Positions 28,783-35,447 of a stretch of DNA of 44,918 nt are shown here, piece after piece; position 1 is the stretch's first letter; each line of letters begins with the position of its first letter. The translations under genes and the position numbers were made by a program. Below the pieces are notes generated by a model. That model did no database searches. It saw nothing but the letters and a program-made list of their open reading frames with translations, and was not told the origin of the DNA. Origin of the DNA: a virus; the IMG/VR virus record IMGVR_UViG_3300010885_044600, positions 1-44,918 of that record, one strand, 5' to 3'.

Positions 28783-28792
28783 AGTGTTTGGT
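28742..28792. repeat. Right tRNA-Trp-derived direct repeat of the cassette
   Basis: Partner of 25631-25680: GTTTTGGAGACC, CCAGAGATACA and TGTTTGGT in the same order, with the same spacing to the next tRNA's CCA. Direct orientation. Confidence 0.75.
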
Positions 28793-28863
28793 AGCCATGG
28801 ACAGTTTCGAAATGTCGACCTAACGCTTATCAAGCGTTTGCTCTTCCTCTGAGCTACACGGCT
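28789..28863 (-). tRNA. tRNA-Ile (GAT)
   Basis: Acceptor AGCCGTG/CATGGCT, discriminator A, CCA encoded; stem AACGC/GCGTT, loop TTGATAA, anticodon GAT. Confidence 0.92.
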
Positions 28864-28870
28864 AAATTTT

Positions 28871-28945
28871 TGGCGGGTCCTGCAGGAATCGAACCCACAC
28901 CGCTTGGTTCGAAGCCAAGCATGATATCCATTTCACCAAGGACCC
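28871..28945 (-). tRNA. tRNA-Arg (TCG)
   Basis: Acceptor GGGTCCT/AGGACCC, discriminator G, CCA encoded; stem CTTGG/CCAAG, loop CTTCGAA, anticodon TCG. Confidence 0.93.
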
Positions 28946-28950
28946 TTAAC

Positions 28951-29040
28951 TGGCGGTGCGACTCGGACTCGAACCGAGAACCCGGATTTCGCCGAGCGAC
29001 GGTTTAGCAAACCGCTCCGATACCATTACGGGATCACACC
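28951..29040 (-). tRNA. tRNA-Ser (GCT)
   Basis: 90 nt, long variable arm, acceptor GGTGTGA/TCGCACC, discriminator G, CCA encoded; loop TTGCTAA, anticodon GCT. Its first 15 nt overlap the 3' end of the sulfotransferase-like gene. Confidence 0.92.
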
Positions 29041-29643
29041 GTTGATTATTTTCAAATACTCTTGTTGTAATTCTTCCCAATTTAAAATTATGTCTTTGTA
29101 CCGATAAGGACTCGGTTGATATACATGACCAACTTGCAATTTGTTGTAGTTTAAATCTAATTTATTAGCAACAAATTCTGCACCTTGATCTATTAGATCT
29201 TCATAGTAAATGGTTACAACTTTTTTATAACCAGACAAATTTAATCCACGTGCCTGACGACATTGTGTGTTTACTATATTAGAAAATTCTGCTTTGTCAA
29301 AAACCATTGGCTCTACAATTTTGTTGCTGTAATCTTTACCGCTCCATTCGTTAACTATGTGAGCTACGCACCCACTCATCAGTTGGGCAAATAGATCTCG
29401 TCTGAGACTCAGTATTAATGTCACAGTTGATTTATCTAAATCTCTAATTTCTATGAGATTATGAAGATGTATCACTGTGTTTTGATCGTTAATACCCTGT
29501 TGGTATTTGTCTCTGTTAGTAGGCAGCCATATTGCATGTGCGTCAGCTAATCCACCCTTAGTGCCCACAGGTCCGGTCAACATTTCTAATATGATGTGAC
29601 TTCCAGTTCTTCCAGGAGAATAAATTACATATATGTTATTCAT
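29026..29643 (-). CDS. Sulfotransferase-like P-loop protein, 205 aa
   Basis: Start placed at MNNIYVIYSPGRTGSHIILE; the longer frame runs into tRNA-Ser (TGA). YSPGRTGSHIILEML matches the 5'-phosphosulfate (PAPS) loop of sulfotransferases, and LILSLRRDLFAQLMS near residue 80-95 resembles the 3'-phosphate motif. It would transfer sulfate to a sugar or small molecule. The gene sits between two tRNA-Ser genes, and its last five codons lie inside one of them, showing how compact the array is. AT-rich. Confidence 0.72.
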   Translation of the reverse strand: MNNIYVIYSPGRTGSHIILEMLTGPVGTKGGLADAHAIWLPTNRDKYQQGINDQNTVIHLHNLIEIRDLDKSTVTLILSLRRDLFAQLMSGCVAHIVNEWSGKDYSNKIVEPMVFDKAEFSNIVNTQCRQARGLNLSGYKKVVTIYYEDLIDQGAEFVANKLDLNYNKLQVGHVYQPSPYRYKDIILNWEELQQEYLKIINGVIP

Positions 29644-29668
29644 TGTTGTATTTAAAGATTGATATCGT

Positions 29669-29760
29669 TGGCGGAAGACGGAGGAGTTGAACCCCATCCC
29701 TGTTAAGAGAACCTGGTTTTCAAGGCCAGTCGCAGGACCAACCCCGCTGCATCATCTTCC
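29669..29760 (-). tRNA. tRNA-Ser (TGA)
   Basis: 92 nt, long variable arm, acceptor GGAAGAT/GTCTTCC, discriminator G, CCA encoded; loop CTTGAAA, anticodon TGA. Confidence 0.91.
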
Positions 29761-29766
29761 AAAATT

Positions 29767-29843
29767 TGGAGTAGGTGACAGGGATCGAACCTGCATAAAA
29801 CGGATTTGCAATCCGCGGCCTGACCATTCAGCGACACACCTAC
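29767..29843 (-). tRNA. tRNA-Cys (GCA)
   Basis: Acceptor GTAGGTG/CACCTAC, discriminator T as expected for Cys, CCA encoded; stem GCGGA/TCCGT, loop TTGCAAA, anticodon GCA. First tRNA after the promoter at 29989-30018. Confidence 0.93.
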
Positions 29844-29868
29844 CTATAACACACTGTTTCCAATGTGT

Positions 29869-29924
29869 GTATTAAAGCACTCTAAACTACTTAGGCTGCC
29901 TGTTCGTAAAGAATGCTTTAATAC
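29869..29924 (-). other. Leader hairpin of the tRNA-Cys unit, 14-bp stem
   Basis: Minus strand GTATTAAAGCATTC pairs along its full length (one G-U) with GAGTGCTTTAATAC across a 28-nt loop. A second small hairpin (ACACAC/GTGTGT) follows before tRNA-Cys. No U-tract, so not an ordinary terminator; perhaps an RNase processing site or anti-decay element. The rest of 29844-30029 is leader and promoter. Confidence 0.5.
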
Positions 29925-29988
29925 GATCTAATTTTTAGTCCCACAAGAGGGATTCCATCCTAGTCGCCGCCCGTTTGTGCTTGTTTAT

Positions 29989-30018
29989 AGTGTAGCACAG
30001 GACCTCGTTTCCTGTCAA
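29989..30018 (-). promoter_or_regulatory. Sigma70 promoter of the Cys-Ser-...-Thr tRNA array
   Basis: Minus strand TTGACA at 30013-30018, 18-bp spacer, TACACT at 29989-29994 with TGC before it (extended -10). It heads the longest tRNA run. Confidence 0.75.
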
Positions 30019-30029
30019 CACTTTAGGAT

Positions 30030-30191
30030 CTATGTCCAAAGTTGATTTTTGACTCGTTTACGAGTTTCAAGCATCGACCTAGCACGTTCAATCTTTTCCT
30101 GGATCAACTTTTCACGTTGTTCTGGGGTCAGAGTATGCTCTGTTGTGTACCTTACTTCACGCATTCGTTTTTCTAAATCTAATTTCTTCAT
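30030..30191 (-). CDS. Small charged phage protein, 53 aa
   Basis: Encodes MKKLDLEKRMREVRYTTEHT then TPEQREKLIQEKIERARSML, a coiled-coil-like helix. AAGGAAAGG precedes the ATG. It begins 14 nt after an intrinsic terminator, so it is read by read-through or from a promoter not seen. Function unknown. Confidence 0.6.
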   Translation of the reverse strand: MKKLDLEKRMREVRYTTEHTLTPEQREKLIQEKIERARSMLETRKRVKNQLWT

Positions 30192-30204
30192 TTTTCCTTT
30201 CCTT

Positions 30205-30239
30205 AAAACAAAAAACCCTAGGGTTTTTAATCCTAGGGT
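30205..30239 (-). terminator. Intrinsic terminator with CCCTAGGG palindromes
   Basis: Minus strand ACCCTAGG-attaaaaa-CCTAGGGT followed by TTTTTTGTTTT, an 8-bp stem with a strong U-tract. It ends the small unit started at 30456-30484. Confidence 0.85.
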
Positions 30240-30266
30240 CCTTGGAGTTTAAATGTAAACTGTTGC

Positions 30267-30407
30267 TTACAACATAGTCTCCTGGACCCGGGTAACCTCT
30301 GGTGTGCGATCATATGACATGCTATCGATTGCCGACCAAATAGAGGGCACAAAGCCGGCCTGTTTGGCTGAACAATTTGATATAGAATGTAACACGTTTG
30401 TTTGCAT
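30267..30407 (-). CDS. Possible 46-aa protein in a stand-alone transcript
   Basis: Encodes MQTNVLHSISNCSAKQAGFV then PSIWSAIDSMSYDRTPEV. A consensus promoter (30456-30484) and a strong terminator bracket it, making a 230-nt transcript. The Shine-Dalgarno is weak (AAAGAAAC), so the RNA could instead be non-coding. After the stop, GGAGACTATGTTG and following bases can fold. No family recognised. Confidence 0.45.
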   Translation of the reverse strand: MQTNVLHSISNCSAKQAGFVPSIWSAIDSMSYDRTPEVTRVQETML

Positions 30408-30455
30408 TTTTGTTTCTTTATGTTTACATGCGTCTTTTTATTGGCGCATGTGTGT

Positions 30456-30484
30456 ATTATATAGAGTTATTTATACAATGTCAA
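30456..30484 (-). promoter_or_regulatory. Sigma70 promoter of the 46-aa / small RNA unit
   Basis: Minus strand TTGACA at 30479-30484, 17-bp spacer, TATAAT at 30456-30461; perfect hexamers. TATAAATA, a T4-late-like motif, lies within the spacer. Confidence 0.83.
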
Positions 30485-30513
30485 CCGGATGGTTGTCCAA
30501 TTTACTAAACTTG

Positions 30514-30879
30514 TTAGTAGTGATTTAGAAACTTTTCTAAATCACCGTATAACTGTGCAACCACTGCTTCTCGACTGCCAAACATACACACACCGGTTGG
30601 GATACGTTTGTCTATTCTAATGTAGTATGGACTTTGTAGTTTACGATCAAGAGTCAACACAATGCGTCTATTGCCGGGTGTTGGTTTTATCTCTAGTTCA
30701 TAATAAGCCAAGTCTAGCACACGACTGAACACATAAAACCCGTGTTCAGTAAGTCGCATGCCACCTGTCTTACGAATATTTGACCACCAGGTCTTCACAG
30801 CCACTTCCGCAGGCTCAGCAAACTCCGCTGGCAGATTGGCCACCAAGGCCGCAGTTAGTTTTAGTTTATCACGCGGCAC
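30514..30879 (-). CDS. Phage conserved hypothetical, 121 aa
   Basis: Basic N-terminal half (KTWWSNIRKTGGMRLTEHGFYVF) and a C-terminal part with YYIRIDKRIPTGVCMFGSREA; the pattern resembles small conserved proteins of T4-like cyanophages. A helix-turn-helix-like stretch (GGMRLTEHGFYVFSRVLDLA) is possible, but I cannot assign function. Overlaps the upstream gene by 11 nt. Confidence 0.7.
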   Translation of the reverse strand: MPRDKLKLTAALVANLPAEFAEPAEVAVKTWWSNIRKTGGMRLTEHGFYVFSRVLDLAYYELEIKPTPGNRRIVLTLDRKLQSPYYIRIDKRIPTGVCMFGSREAVVAQLYGDLEKFLNHY

Positions 30880-31165
30880 CGGGCTGAACTGTGTTGCCCT
30901 GTGTTAACAATACCACAGTGAACTTGTCGGTCTTGAATTGTGCGTTCAGTTTCTTTGAAAGATTGTGTGCATGGCCCGGATTAGAGAAACTGACTTTCTT
31001 GTACTTGGGCCCCGGATGTTGTACCAACATGTTGCTGGTTTTGAGATTGATAGGAGTGTTGTTGTAGAACACAGCCCACACTCCTGCTGACGATAAAACC
31101 TGCTCTGTTTTGTACGTGGTTTTATTTGTCAGTTCTAGAATAACTTTGGGTTTTGGTCTACTCAT
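30869..31165 (-). CDS. Hypothetical phage protein, 98 aa
   Basis: A basic soluble protein (KVILELTNKTTYKTEQVLSS, GPKYKKVSFSNPGHAHNLSK) with no recognised domain. It overlaps the next gene. GATAAATA and TAGGAG lie just upstream of the ATG, giving a possible late promoter and a good ribosome site. Confidence 0.65.
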   Translation of the reverse strand: MSRPKPKVILELTNKTTYKTEQVLSSAGVWAVFYNNTPINLKTSNMLVQHPGPKYKKVSFSNPGHAHNLSKKLNAQFKTDKFTVVLLTQGNTVQPGAA

Positions 31166-31210
31166 ATCATTAAACTCCTACATTTTATTTATCACAAATA
31201 TAGGGACTTT

Positions 31211-31417
31211 TTAGAATGCGCCACCTTTCATTTCCACTGTGATTCCGCTGTCTTGCGCTGCCTCTACAGCAGATTCTCTCGCGGCCTGAAGTGTTATCAA
31301 CAGTCTTGTCAAATCAGCATGCAGGTCTTTGGCATCTTTAATTGGCATGGTAAAGTCTCTTGCACCACGTGCCTCAAACCCTTGTAATCTTTCGACGAAT
31401 CGTTGAATGTGTATCAT
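31211..31417 (-). CDS. Small hypothetical phage protein, 68 aa
   Basis: Helical, charged (MIHIQRFVERLQGFEARGARDF; KDLHADLTRLLITLQAARE). Start overlaps the MazG-like stop by ATGA. Phage small proteins with this layout often follow MazG; function unknown. Confidence 0.7.
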   Translation of the reverse strand: MIHIQRFVERLQGFEARGARDFTMPIKDAKDLHADLTRLLITLQAARESAVEAAQDSGITVEMKGGAF

Positions 31418-31782
31418 TTTGTCAAGTATCCGGTTAAGTCTGGCGGAGTCCAGCCCTGTGGCTTAAGAACTTTGCCATCTTCGCGCTTGCGAACTTTACC
31501 TGTTTCTCTATCAACCTTGGCAAAGTTAGTTGCCATGACTTCTTTCCACGCACCTTCGCCGTCAAAGCCGGCTGAATGAATGGCACCGATTGTAACAACC
31601 AAGATGTCAATCAGTGCATCCAGTTGTTCGACCAAGTCGTCGGCTTCAACAGCTTCTTTGAGTTCTCGGTGTTCCTCGTCTATTAGACTCAGATACATTT
31701 TGTATTGTGATATTGAATACGCAGATGTGTGTTGGTCACAAGCCCGCATAAACTTCTCTTGATCTCTAAATGGATTGGTCAT
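31414..31782 (-). CDS. MazG/phosphoribosyl-ATP pyrophosphohydrolase-like protein, 122 aa
   Basis: Start at MTNPFRDQEKFMRACDQ, which overlaps the preceding stop by ATGA; the longer frame is out of operon context. LIDEEHRELKEAVEADDLVEQLDALIDILVV (in parts: EEHRELKEA and EQLDALIDILVV) carries the ExxE and ExxD metal motifs of all-alpha NTP pyrophosphohydrolases. The ending KVLKPQGWTPPDLTGYL is typical of the phage group. It would hydrolyse NTPs or related alarmones, a common phage function. Confidence 0.85.
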   Translation of the reverse strand: MTNPFRDQEKFMRACDQHTSAYSISQYKMYLSLIDEEHRELKEAVEADDLVEQLDALIDILVVTIGAIHSAGFDGEGAWKEVMATNFAKVDRETGKVRKREDGKVLKPQGWTPPDLTGYLTK

Positions 31783-32216
31783 AGTGTCACTTGTTCTTTG
31801 GTTCGAAATGGTCCTTGGTAAGGATAGCGTTGTAGTGCAATCAGTTTGGGATCTTGAATGATCTTCCACGTGCGTCCACGCTTGATAGAATACCATCCTG
31901 CGGCAAACCAACTTTTGCTTTTGGCGGTCTTGGTATAGATTGGTAAATGATGCACCACGTCCCACACAGGATTATAACAACGACCTGCCACTGGGAATCC
32001 GTGTACAGTGGTGTTGTCAGGTTTGGATGCAATTTCTTCTTTGGCAAACACAATGTTTGATTCACGTGCCGCAAGTTTAATTGTTTTAAACTGCTTTACT
32101 TGATTGTTGATGCGAACTTGATATCCACCATTCCATGCTTCGATGTTGCCAACTTTACGATCATCTTCTTGTAAGATCCAAAACTGCTTGTCTGCTATGA
32201 CTTTAGCTACTAACAT
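31779..32216 (-). CDS. Phage conserved hypothetical, 145 aa
   Basis: Similar in pattern to a protein conserved in T4-like cyanophages beside the exonuclease gene: KQFWILQEDDRKVGNIEAW, FPVAGRCYNPVWDVVHHLPIY and a C-terminal SWFAAGWYSIKRGRTWKI. Aromatic-rich, probably beta-structured. It overlaps the exonuclease stop by 14 nt and mazG-like start by 4, so all three are co-translated. Confidence 0.78.
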   Translation of the reverse strand: MLVAKVIADKQFWILQEDDRKVGNIEAWNGGYQVRINNQVKQFKTIKLAARESNIVFAKEEIASKPDNTTVHGFPVAGRCYNPVWDVVHHLPIYTKTAKSKSWFAAGWYSIKRGRTWKIIQDPKLIALQRYPYQGPFRTKEQVTL

Positions 32217-33210
32217 TTAAAACTCCTTTATATGTTTCATTCAACCAACGGCCAAAACCTTCGGCATTTTCACTACACTTTACTAGATCGTACTTGCCGC
32301 AAAATTGCATAAATCTCACACCCACTTGTCCAATATCCTTGTGTGATACTTGTTCAATGATAGCAAGGTCCACAGTGTCTTTCACTGCCTGTGGTTGATG
32401 TGTAAGATCAATCAACTGACAATTGCGTTCATAGTCATCCAACACACGGTGTTCTTCACCGTTGTGGTCTGTCCATCTTTGCAACATCATATTGTTCCAG
32501 TTGTAGCCTTTGGTTGTGCGGTCTGCAAATGCTTCTTGTAGACCTACCTTGTTCTTGGTGCCTTTTGTACGCACACCAGGAAATGCAGAGAACACATTGT
32601 CGCTGGTATCACCACGCATACATTTCTCGAACAACAACCATGCAGGATCCGGAATCTGTTTGGGTTCTTTGGTCTTCTTATCAACTACCGGTCGACCTTT
32701 GGCATCGTAGATGCCTTCTGTGGTGATAAGTTCGTCGGTGATACCATTGTATTGTTTTACGTTTGGTGCTACTAACTGCACAAAATCTGTGTCAGAACTG
32801 ATAATGATGTGTTCGTCTTGGGAATGTAGGGCAATCCAGCGGGCAATAATGTCATCGCCCTCTGCAGTGGCGCATCGAATCACACTGCAATTGGTTCTTT
32901 CTGACAAGTATTTAGTCAAATTATCATACGTTTCCCAGAACATTTTATCTTCTTCTGCTTCCGTTTCTGTAAGGGCGGCACGGGCTACAGCACGATTAGC
33001 TTTGTAGGGCTTATAGTGATCTTTGCGCCAGCTACGTCCTTCTAGCGCAAATACCACATGGTCTGCTTCAAAACGTTTGACAACCTTATTAGCACTCATC
33101 AAAGTAGTGTGTAATGCTACCCCAACTTTTTCCCAAGGGTCGCTGGCACGAAAAGCAGTGTGCCGGGCACGAAAAAACATATTAGCAGTGTCAATTAACA
33201 CATAACGCAT
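32203..33210 (-). CDS. T4 RNase H-like 5'-3' exonuclease, 335 aa
   Basis: FEN-family nuclease. Start at MRYVLIDTANMFFRARHTAF, where the first metal-binding Asp lies. Further landmarks: VVFALEGRSWRKDHYKPYKANR near 60-80, EGDDIIARWIAL and HIIISSDTDFVQLV near 130-160 (acidic cluster), and DNVFSAFPGVRTKG near 215, the helix-hairpin-helix DNA grip. It would remove RNA primers and process 5' flaps at the replication fork. Core phage replication gene, supporting a T4-like origin of the window. Confidence 0.88.
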   Translation of the reverse strand: MRYVLIDTANMFFRARHTAFRASDPWEKVGVALHTTLMSANKVVKRFEADHVVFALEGRSWRKDHYKPYKANRAVARAALTETEAEEDKMFWETYDNLTKYLSERTNCSVIRCATAEGDDIIARWIALHSQDEHIIISSDTDFVQLVAPNVKQYNGITDELITTEGIYDAKGRPVVDKKTKEPKQIPDPAWLLFEKCMRGDTSDNVFSAFPGVRTKGTKNKVGLQEAFADRTTKGYNWNNMMLQRWTDHNGEEHRVLDDYERNCQLIDLTHQPQAVKDTVDLAIIEQVSHKDIGQVGVRFMQFCGKYDLVKCSENAEGFGRWLNETYKGVLNVSS

Positions 33211-33218
33211 AGGGAACC

Positions 33219-33920
33219 TTAGACTTTGTTGTGGGTATTGATGTATTGTAACATAAAACGATTCCAAAAGCTATGGCCATCCTTGCCAAAATGCCATGAA
33301 TTGGGTGCAACTGTTTCTATTCCGACGGCTCTGATTCGAGCATTGTATGTGCCTTCTGGATTATATGGATCAATGTAGCTATTGCCCCATTTTTTTGGTT
33401 TCTTAATGCTACTAAAATCATTATTGCCATTGAAGAAAATATGATTCACACCTAACTCAGTTAATTCAGTGTGTAGCTGCCAAATTTCTTCGTGCGCTTG
33501 CTGGGTCTTTTGTTTCCAGTCTACTCCCACAACAAACTCTTTGTAGCGTTGTTTATGCTTGTCCGGAACATCATCCTGGCCGCTGGCGCCAATTTGATAG
33601 TACACACCGTCAATCAGCCACTCCTCACGTTCCCAGGTGCTCCACTGTATAACCATCAGCACTTCTTCTGGGTGATGTATTTTTTTTAACCACTCTCTTG
33701 TTGTGCGAAAGATTCTTGTGTTGCTACTGGCACTTTCGGCATCACAGTGAAAACTGGCCCGTAGTGCATCGCTTAATCGTCTGCCCCAACTCACTGCTAG
33801 ATTTTCAGGATGTGGCGCACGACCCATGTAAAACAACTGCCCATCGTCCTGGGCAAACGCATGAGGATTAACAGCTTCTGCTGCCGCAGTGTGGCTATCA
33901 CCGTTTACATATAAAATCAT
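33219..33920 (-). CDS. SGNH/GDSL-like hydrolase family phage protein, 233 aa
   Basis: Begins ILYVNGDSHTAAA, the GDS block I with catalytic Ser, and ends with SWHFGKDGHSFWNRFMLQYI, a plausible block V with His. SSNTRIFRTTREWLK could supply block II. This layout fits the SGNH-like phage proteins (DUF6071 type) common in cyanophages. It probably acts as an esterase on a glycan. Follows the MGFFDRF gene by 1 nt and precedes the exonuclease. Confidence 0.75.
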   Translation of the reverse strand: MILYVNGDSHTAAAEAVNPHAFAQDDGQLFYMGRAPHPENLAVSWGRRLSDALRASFHCDAESASSNTRIFRTTREWLKKIHHPEEVLMVIQWSTWEREEWLIDGVYYQIGASGQDDVPDKHKQRYKEFVVGVDWKQKTQQAHEEIWQLHTELTELGVNHIFFNGNNDFSSIKKPKKWGNSYIDPYNPEGTYNARIRAVGIETVAPNSWHFGKDGHSFWNRFMLQYINTHNKV

Positions 33921-33921
33921 A

Positions 33922-34311
33922 TCAGGACACTTCGGATCGTCCGTCTCCGATGTCTCGAGTTTTTACCACACGATTGGGATTGTTTGCCATTTCTTGTTCC
34001 CACGTTTCCATCACAACATGACGGCAAACATTTTGGAACCAGCGATCCACAATGTCTGAATCTTTGTCATCGGGTTTGCCTTGATATCCCGCACGAACCA
34101 AGTTGGCAACAAACTTGTCATTCCAATCTAGTTCAAATGCACCTTGGTGCATGTTCTCTGGATCTACATGCATACTGAGAATTGCCACGTAGGGCTCGCC
34201 TTTTTCTGTGGCAAGTTCTTTTTCAGTTTTTTGTGGTGCCTTGGGCTTGGGTTCAACCTTGACTTTGGGTTCAGGCTCTGGCCTCTTTTTAAATCTGTCA
34301 AAAAATCCCAT
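33922..34311 (-). CDS. Phage conserved MGFFDRF protein, 129 aa
   Basis: Start at MGFFDRFKKRPEPEPKVKVE, the usual N-terminus of this T4-like cyanophage family; the extended frame is not supported. After a Lys/Pro/Glu linker comes the conserved ATEKGEPYVAILSMHVDPEN and FELDWNDKFVANLVRAGYQG, then DIVDRWFQNVCRHVV. Function unknown but conserved next to queE/exonuclease genes. Confidence 0.82.
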   Translation of the reverse strand: MGFFDRFKKRPEPEPKVKVEPKPKAPQKTEKELATEKGEPYVAILSMHVDPENMHQGAFELDWNDKFVANLVRAGYQGKPDDKDSDIVDRWFQNVCRHVVMETWEQEMANNPNRVVKTRDIGDGRSEVS

Positions 34312-34312
34312 A

Positions 34313-34558
34313 TTAATTCCCTTTAATTTTAAAAATAAGATGCTCGTTTTTATCGTGCCATCGATGCTCAACCATTGGTTCACCTGGGCCAGTTAGTACG
34401 CTTGTTCCACAATATGCCTGTTCTAACCATAATCTGCGACCTGTTAAATGACAGATATTAGGCCACCATACAAATTTAAGTTGCCAACCAACACAGTTTC
34501 GATAAAACCACCCGTCTCTGTCATAAAGTTGTTCTCGCTTAAATGCGTAACCGGCCAT
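34313..34558 (-). CDS. Phage conserved small protein, 81 aa
   Basis: Aromatic-rich (AFKREQLYDRDGWFYRNCVG, LKFVWWPNICHLTGRRLWLE). It resembles short conserved cyanophage proteins found beside MGFFDRF. Overlaps the queE stop by 1 nt. Function unknown. Confidence 0.7.
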   Translation of the reverse strand: MAGYAFKREQLYDRDGWFYRNCVGWQLKFVWWPNICHLTGRRLWLEQAYCGTSVLTGPGEPMVEHRWHDKNEHLIFKIKGN

Positions 34559-35412
34559 TATTTGCCCCAGCCGTTACCCCACAGATCAACGTGCAAGCGA
34601 GGAGTGTAATAGTATCCGCGCGCCAGTGCCCAATCTGCAACGTTTACACGGTTCTCTGCATAAGGAGCAACAACACCACCTTGCGGCATAACATATACCA
34701 CGCCTTCAAATCCTGCGGCACGATACTCGGCCACTGCACGATCCACTTCTTCAAAGTGTACCTCACTGTCGATAACAAACTTAAGGTATACTGTGCCGTA
34801 GTTTTGATATGTTGCAATGATTTCTGGCTTGATTGCTTCCGCCCATGCTTCGCCACTAGCACTGAGTTTAGGACTTACAGAGAAAGTAAGTTCGTTGTGT
34901 CCAGCCAGCCACTTGTTAAGGTATGCGGCAAATTTAGGCTGTAACTGCTGAGTGCCATTGGTTTCAAATGTAACATTCTTAATGCCACGCATGTCATCGT
35001 GTTCAAACAAGTCTTGATATATACGTTGCCACCCCAGCAGTGGCTCACCGCCTGTGATCACAAGATGTGTGTCATTGCCTGTGCGATTAGTCCAGCGACG
35101 ATCTGGAATCAAGTCCAGCATTTTGTCCACCAGTTCATCAATCTCGTATGTGGGACTAAGTTCTTTAAAGTCTGGGTGCCAACTTGCATAGCTGTCGCAA
35201 CCGGTGTTAACCAACGGCAGCTCTTCAAATGTTTTATACAAGTGTACGCTTTTGGCAACTTCATCTGCTTCGGTGGATTTCTCTCCGGGTTTGCACCCAA
35301 AACCTGCACAGGTAAAGTTACAGCCAAATGTGCGTAAAAACACACTGGGCACACCGATAAAGCGGCCTTCGCCTTGTGCGGAATAAAATAGTTCTGATAC
35401 TTTTAATTTCAT
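34558..35412 (-). CDS. queE: 7-carboxy-7-deazaguanine synthase, QueE-like, 284 aa
   Basis: Radical SAM enzyme making the 7-deazaguanine core. It begins MKLKVSELFYSAQGEGRFIGVPSVFLRTFG (in parts: ELFYSAQGEGRFIG, SVFLRTFGCNFTC), typical of QueE. The cluster motif is CNFTCAGFGC, with Cys spacing x3 then x4 instead of the usual CxxxCxxC; phage QueE proteins are known to vary here. HLVITGGEPLLGWQ near 130 binds SAM. With QueD (40182) and FolE (44253) this gives GTP to CDG; QueC and the DNA transglycosylase would lie outside the window. Confidence 0.9.
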   Translation of the reverse strand: MKLKVSELFYSAQGEGRFIGVPSVFLRTFGCNFTCAGFGCKPGEKSTEADEVAKSVHLYKTFEELPLVNTGCDSYASWHPDFKELSPTYEIDELVDKMLDLIPDRRWTNRTGNDTHLVITGGEPLLGWQRIYQDLFEHDDMRGIKNVTFETNGTQQLQPKFAAYLNKWLAGHNELTFSVSPKLSASGEAWAEAIKPEIIATYQNYGTVYLKFVIDSEVHFEEVDRAVAEYRAAGFEGVVYVMPQGGVVAPYAENRVNVADWALARGYYYTPRLHVDLWGNGWGK

Positions 35413-35417
35413 ATGCT

Positions 35418-35447
35418 ATTATACAATAATTGTTTATGACTTGTCAA
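35418..35447 (-). promoter_or_regulatory. Sigma70 promoter of queE and downstream genes
   Basis: Minus strand TTGACA at 35442-35447, 18-bp spacer, TATAAT at 35418-35423. It lies between the epimerase and queE and overlaps the epimerase 3' end. Confidence 0.75.
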
